DNA of 64,000 nucleotides from Rhodococcus sp. OK302. GTDB lineage: Bacteria; Actinomycetota; Actinomycetes; Mycobacteriales; Mycobacteriaceae. The stretch's first letter is position 1; each line of letters begins with the position of its first letter. The notes under the pieces are model-generated. The model did no database searches. It saw nothing but the letters and a program-made list of their open reading frames with translations, and was not told where the DNA came from. Both the position numbers and the translations under genes were made by a program. This document shows positions 37,734 to 45,665 of this stretch, one piece after another. The stretch spans positions 1,289,001 to 1,353,000 of the forward strand of contig NZ_NPJZ01000001.1 of assembly GCF_002245895.1 (NCBI RefSeq), read 5' to 3'.

Positions 37734-39056
37734 ATGACACAAACGCTTGCGACCACCCTCTCGAAGTCGCCGCCATCGACGATGCGCCGGGCCTGGGTGA
37801 TCACCGGAATGCTCGTCATCTTCATGCTCATCAACCATGCCGACAAGTCGGTTATCGCCTTTGCCGGCGTTCAAATTCAGAAGGACCTGGGGTTGTCGCC
37901 TCAGCAGTTCGGCCTCGTTCAGAGCAGCTTCTTCTGGCTCTTCGCGGCCGGCGCTTTGATCTTCGGTGCGTTGTCTTCCCGGGTGAACATCCGGTGGCTA
38001 CTGGCCGGGTTGGTGCTGATCTGGGTGGCCACGATGGTTCCGCTACTCAGTCCGGTCAGTTTCGGTGTATTGATTGCCTGCCGGGTTGTCCTCGGTTTTG
38101 CCGAAGGTCCGGCGTTTGCTCTTGCGAACCACGCAGTCCATTCATGGTTTCCTCCGGAAAAGCGAGCTATGCCAGGAGGTTTCGTAACAGCTGGTGCCTC
38201 GATCGGCACTCTGATCGCAGCCCCGGTGCTGACGTGGATCATCGTTGCCTGGAGTTGGCACGCCGCCTTCTACGTGCTCATTGCCATGGGGTTGGCCTGG
38301 GTCGTGGGCTGGCTGATTCTTGGCAGGGCAGCTCCCACGGAACTCACTGCGGCCCAGCCGAATTCGGAGAAGCGGCCCGCTGTTGTCGTGGATGCCGTGG
38401 ATGCGCCGTACCGTGTCATTCTCAAGACGGGCACGGTCGCCGGTATCGCACTTCTGATGTTCTGCTCGTACTGGTCCACCACGCTCAAAGTATCGTGGCT
38501 GCCGGTCTACCTGACTGATGGTTTGGGCTACGACACCCTGACCACGGGCCGGCTCGTGATGCTGCCTTACGCACTTGCCGCCGGTGGTGCGATCGGAGCC
38601 GGTTGGCTGTCGAACCGTTTGATCTCCCGCGGTGTCAGCCGTCGGGTCGCCCGCGGCTACCTCTCGGCCGGCCTCATTTCCAGTGCCGGTATCGCGATGG
38701 TCGGATTTACCCTGCTCCAGCAAGGCGTCCTGCAGATCATCTTGATCTCGTTGGCATTCTCGCTCAACACCGCAGCCTTCGGTGTGGCACTGGCGGCCAT
38801 CGCCGATGTTGTGCAGTCGAAGAAGCGCGGCATGGTTCTCGGTGGGCTGGGCGCTGTTTCGAGCATCTCCGGTATGGCAGCACCACTGGTGCTCGGGTTC
38901 TCGGTCGGCAATTCCGTCGACAAGATCACCGGCTACGGAACCGGATTCCTCATGAGCGGAATCCTGATGATCGTCGGCAGTGCCATCGCGGTCTTCATGG
39001 TCAATCCGGAGCGCGACATCAATCTCATTCGCAGTCGAGTCGAGGAGTCAGCATGA
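37734..39056 (+). CDS. MFS transporter, first gene of the beta-oxidation operon
   Basis: 440 residues from ATG 37734 with GAAGGGA upstream. Twelve helices of the anion:cation symporter type (INHADKSVIAFAGVQIQKDLGLSPQQFGLVQSSFFWLFAAGALIFGALSSRVNIRW). This carrier group takes up organic acids such as phthalate, 4-hydroxyphenylacetate, galactonate or tartrate. The stop codon overlaps the CoA-transferase start (ATGA). The start of the operon carries no clear terminator with the LysR gene, so partial read-through is possible. Confidence 0.92.
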   Translation: MTQTLATTLSKSPPSTMRRAWVITGMLVIFMLINHADKSVIAFAGVQIQKDLGLSPQQFGLVQSSFFWLFAAGALIFGALSSRVNIRWLLAGLVLIWVATMVPLLSPVSFGVLIACRVVLGFAEGPAFALANHAVHSWFPPEKRAMPGGFVTAGASIGTLIAAPVLTWIIVAWSWHAAFYVLIAMGLAWVVGWLILGRAAPTELTAAQPNSEKRPAVVVDAVDAPYRVILKTGTVAGIALLMFCSYWSTTLKVSWLPVYLTDGLGYDTLTTGRLVMLPYALAAGGAIGAGWLSNRLISRGVSRRVARGYLSAGLISSAGIAMVGFTLLQQGVLQIILISLAFSLNTAAFGVALAAIADVVQSKKRGMVLGGLGAVSSISGMAAPLVLGFSVGNSVDKITGYGTGFLMSGILMIVGSAIAVFMVNPERDINLIRSRVEESA

Positions 39057-40240
39057 CAGACCAGCCTTTGGACGGAGTCCGCGTCATCGACTTCGGGCAG
39101 TTCATCGCAGCTCCGGCAGCCGCGCAGGTACTCGTAGACCTGGGAGCCGATGTCATCAAGGTCGAGCCCATTCACGGCGAGGCAGCTCGAGGCATCGGAC
39201 CTCACGGCGACGCGATGTTGCAGACGTACAACCGCAACAAGCGCGACATCGCAGTCGATCTGAAAGACCCCCGTGGACAAGAGATTGCGCGGCAGTTGAT
39301 TGCGGGTGCAGATATCGTCTTGCAGAATCTCCGGCCCGGTGTGATGGATTCGTTCGGACTCGGAGCCGACGACGTGCGATTGAGGAATCCGGAGATCGTC
39401 TACGCGACGGTCAGTGGCTTCGGACTGCACGGCCCTTCGAAATTCCGTGCCGGGCTGGATATCGCCGCGCAGGCCGAGAGTGGTCTGATGTGGGTGACTG
39501 GAGAAGCCGACGGGGAACCGCAGAAGGTTGGATCCCAAATCGTAGATGCTGCAACTGCTTACGTGTGTGCTCAGGCGATTCTCGGTGCATACATCCGGCG
39601 ATTGCGTACGGGTGAGGGTGACACCGTGGAGGTGTCGCTGCTCGAGGTGGCTATCCACCTTCAGGCTCCGAATTGGGGGGCGTACCTCACGACGGGGCAG
39701 GAGCCGAAGCGTCGGGGAAACGGGCAACCGACCGTCGCGCCGGCCGCGGACATCATGCCGACCCAGGACGGAAGTCTTGTCCTCTCCGCATACTCCGAGA
39801 TTCACTTCCGGCGACTGTGCGATTTGCTGGGCCGATCGGAACTTGCGGACGATCCGCGATTCGCCAATAACAAAGCGCGCGTGGAGAACCGTACAGCGAT
39901 GCTCGCGGAACTACATTCCGTGTTCGCGACTATGACAAGCGACGAAGCGATGGGCTTGCTCACGCCAAACGGCGTCGTCGCCGGCAAGATCAATACTTAC
40001 GCCGAAGCGATGCGGAGTCCGGACGTCGAGGCGTCGGGGATCTTCATCGAGGTGAGTCAACCGGACGGCGTATCGGTCACCACCCTCGGCACTCCGTGGC
40101 ACCTTGCCAGCATTCCGAAGCCTCCCACCGCCGGAACGCCCAACCTCGGCCAGCACACCGGAGAACTTCTTCTCGAACTCGGCTACGCGGCGGAGACCAT
40201 TTCCGCACTCGCTGCTGACGGCGTGATCGCACTGCACTGA
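39053..40240 (+). CDS. CaiB/BaiF family (family III) CoA transferase
   Basis: 395 residues from ATG 39053, overlapping the MFS stop by four bases; the open frame starts at 38603 inside that gene. PLDGVRVIDFGQFIAAPAAAQVLVDLGADVIKVEP is the N-terminal CoA-binding Rossmann-like signature, NRNKRDIAVDLKDPRG follows, and the catalytic Asp is probably in RAGLDIAAQAESG. The enzyme moves CoA from an acyl-CoA to a free acid, or acts as a racemase. In this operon it should activate the imported acid, without ATP use. It is close in sequence style to formyl-CoA or succinyl-CoA dependent members. Confidence 0.93.
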   Translation: MTDQPLDGVRVIDFGQFIAAPAAAQVLVDLGADVIKVEPIHGEAARGIGPHGDAMLQTYNRNKRDIAVDLKDPRGQEIARQLIAGADIVLQNLRPGVMDSFGLGADDVRLRNPEIVYATVSGFGLHGPSKFRAGLDIAAQAESGLMWVTGEADGEPQKVGSQIVDAATAYVCAQAILGAYIRRLRTGEGDTVEVSLLEVAIHLQAPNWGAYLTTGQEPKRRGNGQPTVAPAADIMPTQDGSLVLSAYSEIHFRRLCDLLGRSELADDPRFANNKARVENRTAMLAELHSVFATMTSDEAMGLLTPNGVVAGKINTYAEAMRSPDVEASGIFIEVSQPDGVSVTTLGTPWHLASIPKPPTAGTPNLGQHTGELLLELGYAAETISALAADGVIALH

Positions 40241-40308
40241 AGGCCAAAACCCAACTGCTGTCGTTCCTGTAGCTGGATCGACCCGTTGCCAGAACGAAGG
40301 TATTTACT

Positions 40309-41457
40309 ATGCAACGCAACATTTTCAACGACGACCACGACGCGTTCCGGGACTCGGTGCGCCAGTTCATCGCCAAGGAGATCGTGCCCAACCTCGCGGA
40401 CTGGGAGGAAGCCGGTTGCATTCCCCGTGACTTCTACCGGAAAACGGCGGAGATCGGTATCAACGGCCTTCAGGTACCCGAAGAATTCGGTGGTGGAGGA
40501 ATCGACAGCTTCCTGTTCAATACGGTTGTCTACGAGGAGATCGGTTACGCTGCTGCGTCACTCGGAGGCTTCCAGGTGCACCTCAACACCGTACTTCCGT
40601 ACTTCCTGGAATATGCGAACGACGAGCAGCGCAACCGCTGGTTCCCGGGTTTCGCGGACGGCGGCCTGGTCAGTGCCATCGCGATGACCGAACCGGGAAT
40701 CGGTTCGGATCTGGCCGGCGTGACGACTACCGCAGTAAGGGAGGGTGACGACTACATCCTCAACGGCAGTAAGACGTTCATTACCGGCGGCATCAATGCC
40801 GACCTGGTGATTGTGGTTGCACGTACCTCACGCAATGCCGAAAATCGGCGTAGTGGCCTGTCGTTGATCGTGGTCGAGGCGGGCATGGAGGGATTCAGTC
40901 GGGGACGCAATCTCCACAAGATCGGCATGAAGTCGAGTGACACTGCCGAACTGCTCTTCGAGAATGTTCGAGTCCCGGCACGAAACATCCTCGGGGAGGA
41001 GGGAAACGCGTTCTCCATGCTGGCGCACAACCTGCCGCAGGAACGCCTCTCGATCGCCATCACCGCTCAGGCGACCGCGACCGCAGCGGTCGACCTTGCC
41101 ATCGACTATGCGCGGGAACGCGTTGTTTTCGGTAAGCCGCTCACAGACTTCCAGAACACGAAATTTGTTCTCGCGGACTGCGCGACAGAACTTGCAGCCG
41201 GTCAGGCATTGATCGACCAGGCTCTGGTCGCGCTCGATGCCGGCACGCTCAGCCCCGCAGACGCAGCGAAGACGAAGCTGTTCTGCACCGAGGTGCAGGC
41301 GCGGGTAATCGACAAGTGTCTGCAGATCCACGGTGGTTACGGCTACATGAGCGAATACCCCATCGCGCGTCTGTACACCGATGCCCGCGTCACCCGAATC
41401 TTCGGTGGCACAAGCGAAGTAATGAAAAGTGTTATCTCGAAGTCGATGGGACTGTAA
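40309..41457 (+). CDS. Acyl-CoA dehydrogenase
   Basis: 382 residues. FAD-binding middle domain ISAIAMTEPGIGSDLAG and C-terminal helix domain LPQERLSIAITAQATATAAVDLAIDYARERVVFGKPLTDFQNTKF are typical. The C-terminal motif, YEGT with catalytic Glu in medium-chain enzymes, reads IFGGTSEVMK here, with Gly at the usual base position. This is the long-chain/isovaleryl-type layout, where the Glu base sits on another helix; I cannot place it with certainty. It makes the 2,3-double bond in the acyl-CoA loaded by the CoA transferase. It lies 68 bp after that gene and five bases before the SDR gene. Confidence 0.92.
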   Translation: MQRNIFNDDHDAFRDSVRQFIAKEIVPNLADWEEAGCIPRDFYRKTAEIGINGLQVPEEFGGGGIDSFLFNTVVYEEIGYAAASLGGFQVHLNTVLPYFLEYANDEQRNRWFPGFADGGLVSAIAMTEPGIGSDLAGVTTTAVREGDDYILNGSKTFITGGINADLVIVVARTSRNAENRRSGLSLIVVEAGMEGFSRGRNLHKIGMKSSDTAELLFENVRVPARNILGEEGNAFSMLAHNLPQERLSIAITAQATATAAVDLAIDYARERVVFGKPLTDFQNTKFVLADCATELAAGQALIDQALVALDAGTLSPADAAKTKLFCTEVQARVIDKCLQIHGGYGYMSEYPIARLYTDARVTRIFGGTSEVMKSVISKSMGL

Positions 41458-41462
41458 CTGAC

Positions 41463-42227
41463 ATGCACATCAAAGAAATCAATGCAGTCGTCACCGGTGG
41501 GGCCTCCGGGCTCGGCCTGGCCACGGCCACTCGGTTGGTCGAATCCGGGGCTACCGTAACCCTTCTCGACCTTCCCCAGTCGCCCGGTGCCGAGCAAGCG
41601 CAGGCCCTCGGCCCGGCGGCCAACTTTGTGGCTACCGACGTGACCGATTCAGAGTCTGTCGCAGCGGCTTTCGCGAGTGCGGCAGAATGGGGACCGGTCC
41701 GGGCAGTAGTACATTGCGCCGGCCGTGGACGTCCGATGCGGATCCTCACCAAGGAAGGAAAGGCCGCCCCGCTGGAACCCTTCGAATCCGTCGTGAACCT
41801 GAACGTGATCGGCACATTCAACGTGCTGCGGTATGCGGCCGAGACGATGGCCACCAACGAACTACTCGAAGGTGACCGCGGCGTGTGCGTCTTGACGGCA
41901 TCCGTTGCGGCGTTCGAAGGTCAGATCGGGCAGATCAACTACGCTACGTCCAAGGCGGGTATCGTCGGCATGACGTTGCCGGCAGCCAGAGATCTTGCCG
42001 GCGTGGCTATTCGAGTCTGCACAATTGCCCCGGGGGTGTTCGCCACACCGCTGCTCCTCAATGCGAGGGACGATATTCGTGAAGCCTTGGCGTCGTCGGT
42101 CCCGCATCCGCGTAGGCTCGGCGACCCCGCAGAATTTGCGGCACTGGCGGAGCACATTATCGAGAACGGAATGCTCAACGGCGAAACTATCCGCTTGGAC
42201 GGTGCCATCCGAATGGGTCCGCGTTGA
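41463..42227 (+). CDS. Short-chain dehydrogenase, 3-hydroxyacyl-CoA dehydrogenase type
   Basis: 254 residues from ATG 41463; the open frame begins at 41316 inside the previous gene. The NAD motif is VTGGASGLGLATATRLVESGATVTLLD, and the catalytic Ser-Tyr-Lys is in LTASVAAFEGQIGQINYATSKAG. The sequence resembles type 2 3-hydroxyacyl-CoA dehydrogenases (HSD17B10-like), which oxidise branched or steroidal 3-hydroxyacyl-CoAs. It follows the dehydrogenase and precedes the hydratase, the expected third step of beta-oxidation. Its stop overlaps the TTG of the hydratase. Confidence 0.92.
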   Translation: MHIKEINAVVTGGASGLGLATATRLVESGATVTLLDLPQSPGAEQAQALGPAANFVATDVTDSESVAAAFASAAEWGPVRAVVHCAGRGRPMRILTKEGKAAPLEPFESVVNLNVIGTFNVLRYAAETMATNELLEGDRGVCVLTASVAAFEGQIGQINYATSKAGIVGMTLPAARDLAGVAIRVCTIAPGVFATPLLLNARDDIREALASSVPHPRRLGDPAEFAALAEHIIENGMLNGETIRLDGAIRMGPR

Positions 42228-43009
42228 GTGCCGCGGTTGCTATGACGGAGGCATCGGTACTGACCGAAGCTGTCGGCTCGGTGCTCGTGATCACTCTGAA
42301 TCGTCCGAAGGTCCGTAACGCGGTCGACAGTGTGGTTGCTCATGCGATCGCTCGAGCTGTCGACCGGCTGGAATCAGACCCTTCTCTGCGCGTTGGAGTG
42401 ATTGCCGGATCCGGCGGTTTCTTCTCCGCTGGAATGGATTTGAAGGCATTTCTACGTGGGGAGAGCCCGCGTGTCGAGGGTCGCGGTTTTGCAGGGCTAG
42501 TGGAGGCTCCACCGACCAAGCCGCTGATCGCGGCGGTCGATGGTCCTGCATTGGCCGGTGGATTCGAGATCGCTCTGGCCGCCGATTTGATAGTTGCTTC
42601 GCCGACGTCGACCTTCGGGCTTCCGGAAGTTCGGCGTGGGCTGGTGGCTGCAGCTGGTGGATTGACCAGGCTTCCCGGACGGATTCCGCGGGCCGTGGCG
42701 ATCGAGATGGCGCTCACCGGAAAGGCAATGACTGCAGTCGAATTGCAACCTTTCGGACTGGTTAATCGCCTCGCTCCGGAGGGCGCGGTACTTCAGGCGG
42801 CCATCGAACTCGCCGAGGAGATTGCCGCCAACGGCCCACTTGCCGTACGAGCCAGCAAGCGCGTGATCGACGAGTCTCCGGCGTGGGCGCCGGCCGAGGC
42901 GTTTGCCCGGGCACGCGAGATCGTGATGCCCGTTTTCGATTCGAACGATGCCCGTGAAGGCGCTTCGGCTTTTGCTGCGGGACGCGCGCCGATCTGGACT
43001 GCGACGTGA
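42224..43009 (+). CDS. Enoyl-CoA hydratase/isomerase family protein
   Basis: 261 residues from TTG 42224 (overlapping the SDR stop as TTGA) or 255 from ATG 42242. Crotonase fold with oxyanion-hole segments GSGGFFSAGMDLKAF and ALAGGFEIALAADL. Both catalytic Glu residues of true hydratases are present (FGLPEVRRGLV and AVAIEMALTG). It adds water to the trans-2-enoyl-CoA. A 30-base gap with a GGAGAAG site leads to the thiolase gene. Confidence 0.92.
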   Translation: MSAAVAMTEASVLTEAVGSVLVITLNRPKVRNAVDSVVAHAIARAVDRLESDPSLRVGVIAGSGGFFSAGMDLKAFLRGESPRVEGRGFAGLVEAPPTKPLIAAVDGPALAGGFEIALAADLIVASPTSTFGLPEVRRGLVAAAGGLTRLPGRIPRAVAIEMALTGKAMTAVELQPFGLVNRLAPEGAVLQAAIELAEEIAANGPLAVRASKRVIDESPAWAPAEAFARAREIVMPVFDSNDAREGASAFAAGRAPIWTAT

Positions 43010-43039
43010 CCGCGAAAACAGAAAGACTAGGAGAAGACA

Positions 43040-44203
43040 ATGCGTGATGCTGTAGTGGTAGAGGCTGTTCGGAGTCCGGTGGGGCGTCGGAAGGGGCAAC
43101 TTGCGGAGGTCCATCCCGTGGACCTGTCGGCGACGGTACTGAACGCGTTGATCGAACGGGTCGGGATCAGTGCCGACGCAGTCGATGACGTCCTGTGGGG
43201 CTGCGTCGGGCAGGTCGGGGAACAGGCGGGGAACATCGCGCGTAATGCAGTTCTGGCTGCGGGATGGCCGGAACATGTGGCTGGAACGACGATCGAAAGG
43301 CAATGTGGATCGAGTCAGCAGGCACTGCATTTTGCTGCGGCCGGGGTGATTTCGGGTCAGTACGACATTGCCGTTGCCGGCGGTGTCGAGTCCATGACTC
43401 GTATTCCGATGGGGTCTGCGCGCAGAGTCGGCCTCGGCAGCGCCTACACCGACGCGATCCTGAAGCGGTACCACGGAGTGGAGTTCAATCAAGGGTTGGG
43501 AGCTGAAACTCTTGCTGCCCGATACGATCTCAGCAGATCCTGGCTGGACGAGTACAGCCTCGAATCGCACAGCCGCGCTGCGCGGGCGATCGATGAGGGG
43601 CGCTTCGACCGCCAGATTGCGTCGATTCCACTGCCCGACGGAACAAAATTCTCCACCGACGAAGGAATCCGCCGGGGATCGACGGCGGAGAAGCTGGGGC
43701 AGATCAAGCCCTCGTTCGTCGAAGACGGCCGGATCACTGCCGGAAACTCGTCGCAAATTTCGGACGGTGCCGCTGCGCTGCTGGTGATGACGAGCGAACG
43801 TGCAAAAGAACTCGGACTCGTGCCGTTGGCGCGGGTGCATACCGCCACGGTGATCGGCGACGATCCGGTCACCATGCTGGCCGGTCCGATTCCGGCGACG
43901 GCCCGAGTGCTCGAACGGGCTGGTCTGCAACTCGAGGACATCGGTGCCTTCGAAGTCAACGAAGCGTTCGCCAGTGTTGTCGGGGCGTGGATGCGTGCGA
44001 CAGGTGCCCGGGCCGACCGTGTGAATGTCAACGGCGGCGCAATCGCGATCGGCCACCCGCTCGGAGGTTCGGGTGCTCGGATCGCTACGACGCTGGTGCA
44101 TCACCTGCGTGACGAAGGAGTTCGCTACGGACTCCAGACCATGTGTGAGGGTGGCGGTATGGCGAATGCAACGATCTTCGAGAACCTGAGCGCGAAGAGC
44201 TGA
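43040..44203 (+). CDS. Thiolase (acetyl-CoA C-acyltransferase), last gene of the operon
   Basis: 387 residues with GGAGAAG upstream. The first active Cys is in IERQCGSSQQALHF, the His in [20 protein letters not shown] and the second Cys in TMCEGGGMANATIF. It cleaves a 3-ketoacyl-CoA into acetyl-CoA (or propionyl-CoA) and the shortened acyl-CoA. This completes MFS, CoA transferase, acyl-CoA dehydrogenase, hydratase and 3-hydroxyacyl dehydrogenase as one cycle. It ends five bases before the convergent amt gene, with no clear terminator between. Confidence 0.94.
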   Translation: MRDAVVVEAVRSPVGRRKGQLAEVHPVDLSATVLNALIERVGISADAVDDVLWGCVGQVGEQAGNIARNAVLAAGWPEHVAGTTIERQCGSSQQALHFAAAGVISGQYDIAVAGGVESMTRIPMGSARRVGLGSAYTDAILKRYHGVEFNQGLGAETLAARYDLSRSWLDEYSLESHSRAARAIDEGRFDRQIASIPLPDGTKFSTDEGIRRGSTAEKLGQIKPSFVEDGRITAGNSSQISDGAAALLVMTSERAKELGLVPLARVHTATVIGDDPVTMLAGPIPATARVLERAGLQLEDIGAFEVNEAFASVVGAWMRATGARADRVNVNGGAIAIGHPLGGSGARIATTLVHHLRDEGVRYGLQTMCEGGGMANATIFENLSAKS

Positions 44204-44208
44204 GTGCG

Positions 44209-45513
44209 TCAGTCGCGTTCGCGGTCGTCCTTGGCGCGCTGCAGGAACGGGCTGGGATTCTGGCCGCCGATGGGACCGTGGCCGAGGACACCGTGCTCGT
44301 AGGCGGACTCCGCGTGCAGAGCGACGTCGATTCCTCGGGCTTCGTCTTCCCGCGAAATGCGGAAACCGAAGGTTTTGTCGATGAGTTTCCCGAGGCCGTA
44401 GGTGACACCGAAGGCGTAGAGCGCGACCACGACGACGCCGACGAACTGCTTGCCCAGTTGCGTGAATCCGCCGCCGAGGAACAGTCCTTCCGGTCCACCG
44501 GTCATGACGGCCGTCGCAAGTAATCCGATCATCAACGATCCGATGATGCCGCCGACGAGGTGGACACCGACTACGTCGAGGGAGTCGTCGTAGCCGAGTT
44601 TGTGCTTCCAACTCACCGCGTACGAGCAGACGATTCCGGCAACCAAACCGATGATCGTGGCACCGAACATGTTGACGGTTCCGCAGGACGGTGTGATGGC
44701 GACCAGGCCGGCGACGACGCCCGACGCGGCGCCGAAGGTGGTGGGGTGGCCGTCGCGATTCTGTTCGACGAACAACCAGCCGAGTAGGCCGGTGCAACCT
44801 GCGACCAGGGTGTTGAGGAAGATCTGTGCGGCCATGCCGTCGGCGGCGAGCGCGGAGCCGGCATTGAAACCGAACCAGCCGAACCAGAGCAATCCGACGC
44901 CGAGCAGGACGAACGGGAGGTTGTGCGGACGCATCGACTCGGCCTTGAAGCCCATGCGCTGGCCGAGGACCAGGGCCAGTGCGAGGCCCGACGCACCGGA
45001 GACGATTTCGACGACGAGGCCACCCGCGTAGTCGAGTGCTCCCATCCGGGCCAGCCAGCCCTGAGGATTCCACACCCAATGGGCGACGGGTGCGTAGACG
45101 AGCAGCGACCAGATCGGGACGAAGATCATCCAGGCGGAGAACTTCGCACGGTCCGCGATCGCCCCGCTGATCAGTGCTGCGGTCAGGATCGCGAAGGTCA
45201 GTTGGAAGGTTGCGAACAGCACTTCCGGAACGTTCCCGTGCACGGTCGACGGGTCGATGCCCGCCATACCGAGGTGTTCGAGGCCTCCGATGATGCCGCC
45301 GTGATCGTCGCCGAATACCAGGCTGTAGCCCACGAACAACCAGGCCACGGTGACGAGCGCGATGGAGACGAAGCTCATCATGATCATGTTCAGCACGCCG
45401 GTTGAACGGACCATGCCACCGTAGAACAGGGCAAGTCCCGGTGTCATCAGAAGAACGAGGGCGGTACTGACGAGCAGCCAGGCGGTTGCTCCGGCGTCGA
45501 TGGTGGCGGGCAC
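44209..45513 (-). CDS. amt: Amt family ammonium transporter
   Basis: 434 residues from GTG 45513 with GGAGGAG upstream; the open frame starts at 45531. Eleven helices. Family motifs are GLALFYGGMVRS, DFAGG-type segment ALDYAGGLVVEIVSGASGL, and VGVHLVGGIIGSLMIGLLA near the His pair. The channel conducts NH3 after recruiting NH4+. No glnB/glnK or glnD follows, unlike the common amt-glnB-glnD operon of Actinobacteria, so it is likely an additional, orphan copy. The C-terminus holds GIDVALHAESAYEHGVLGH. Confidence 0.94.
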   Translation of the reverse strand: MPATIDAGATAWLLVSTALVLLMTPGLALFYGGMVRSTGVLNMIMMSFVSIALVTVAWLFVGYSLVFGDDHGGIIGGLEHLGMAGIDPSTVHGNVPEVLFATFQLTFAILTAALISGAIADRAKFSAWMIFVPIWSLLVYAPVAHWVWNPQGWLARMGALDYAGGLVVEIVSGASGLALALVLGQRMGFKAESMRPHNLPFVLLGVGLLWFGWFGFNAGSALAADGMAAQIFLNTLVAGCTGLLGWLFVEQNRDGHPTTFGAASGVVAGLVAITPSCGTVNMFGATIIGLVAGIVCSYAVSWKHKLGYDDSLDVVGVHLVGGIIGSLMIGLLATAVMTGGPEGLFLGGGFTQLGKQFVGVVVVALYAFGVTYGLGKLIDKTFGFRISREDEARGIDVALHAESAYEHGVLGHGPIGGQNPSPFLQRAKDDRERD

Positions 45514-45665
45514 AGTTTTCTCCTCCCACACACGGACCTGTCCGCGTGCACAAAACCCACGATGCGTGTGTGTGGTTTCCGCTGCACTGCCATTGTGTTG
45601 CGAATATGTTTCGACGCAAAAGCCGGTGGTTTTTACCTGTCGTACGTCGCCGGTAGTCTTTGCGC

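Noticed and set aside
24423..44203. The catabolic region considered as a transposon or integrated element
   Set aside because: No transposase, integrase, terminal repeat or attachment site was seen. The tRNA-Ser gene is over 5 kb away on the other side of core genes.
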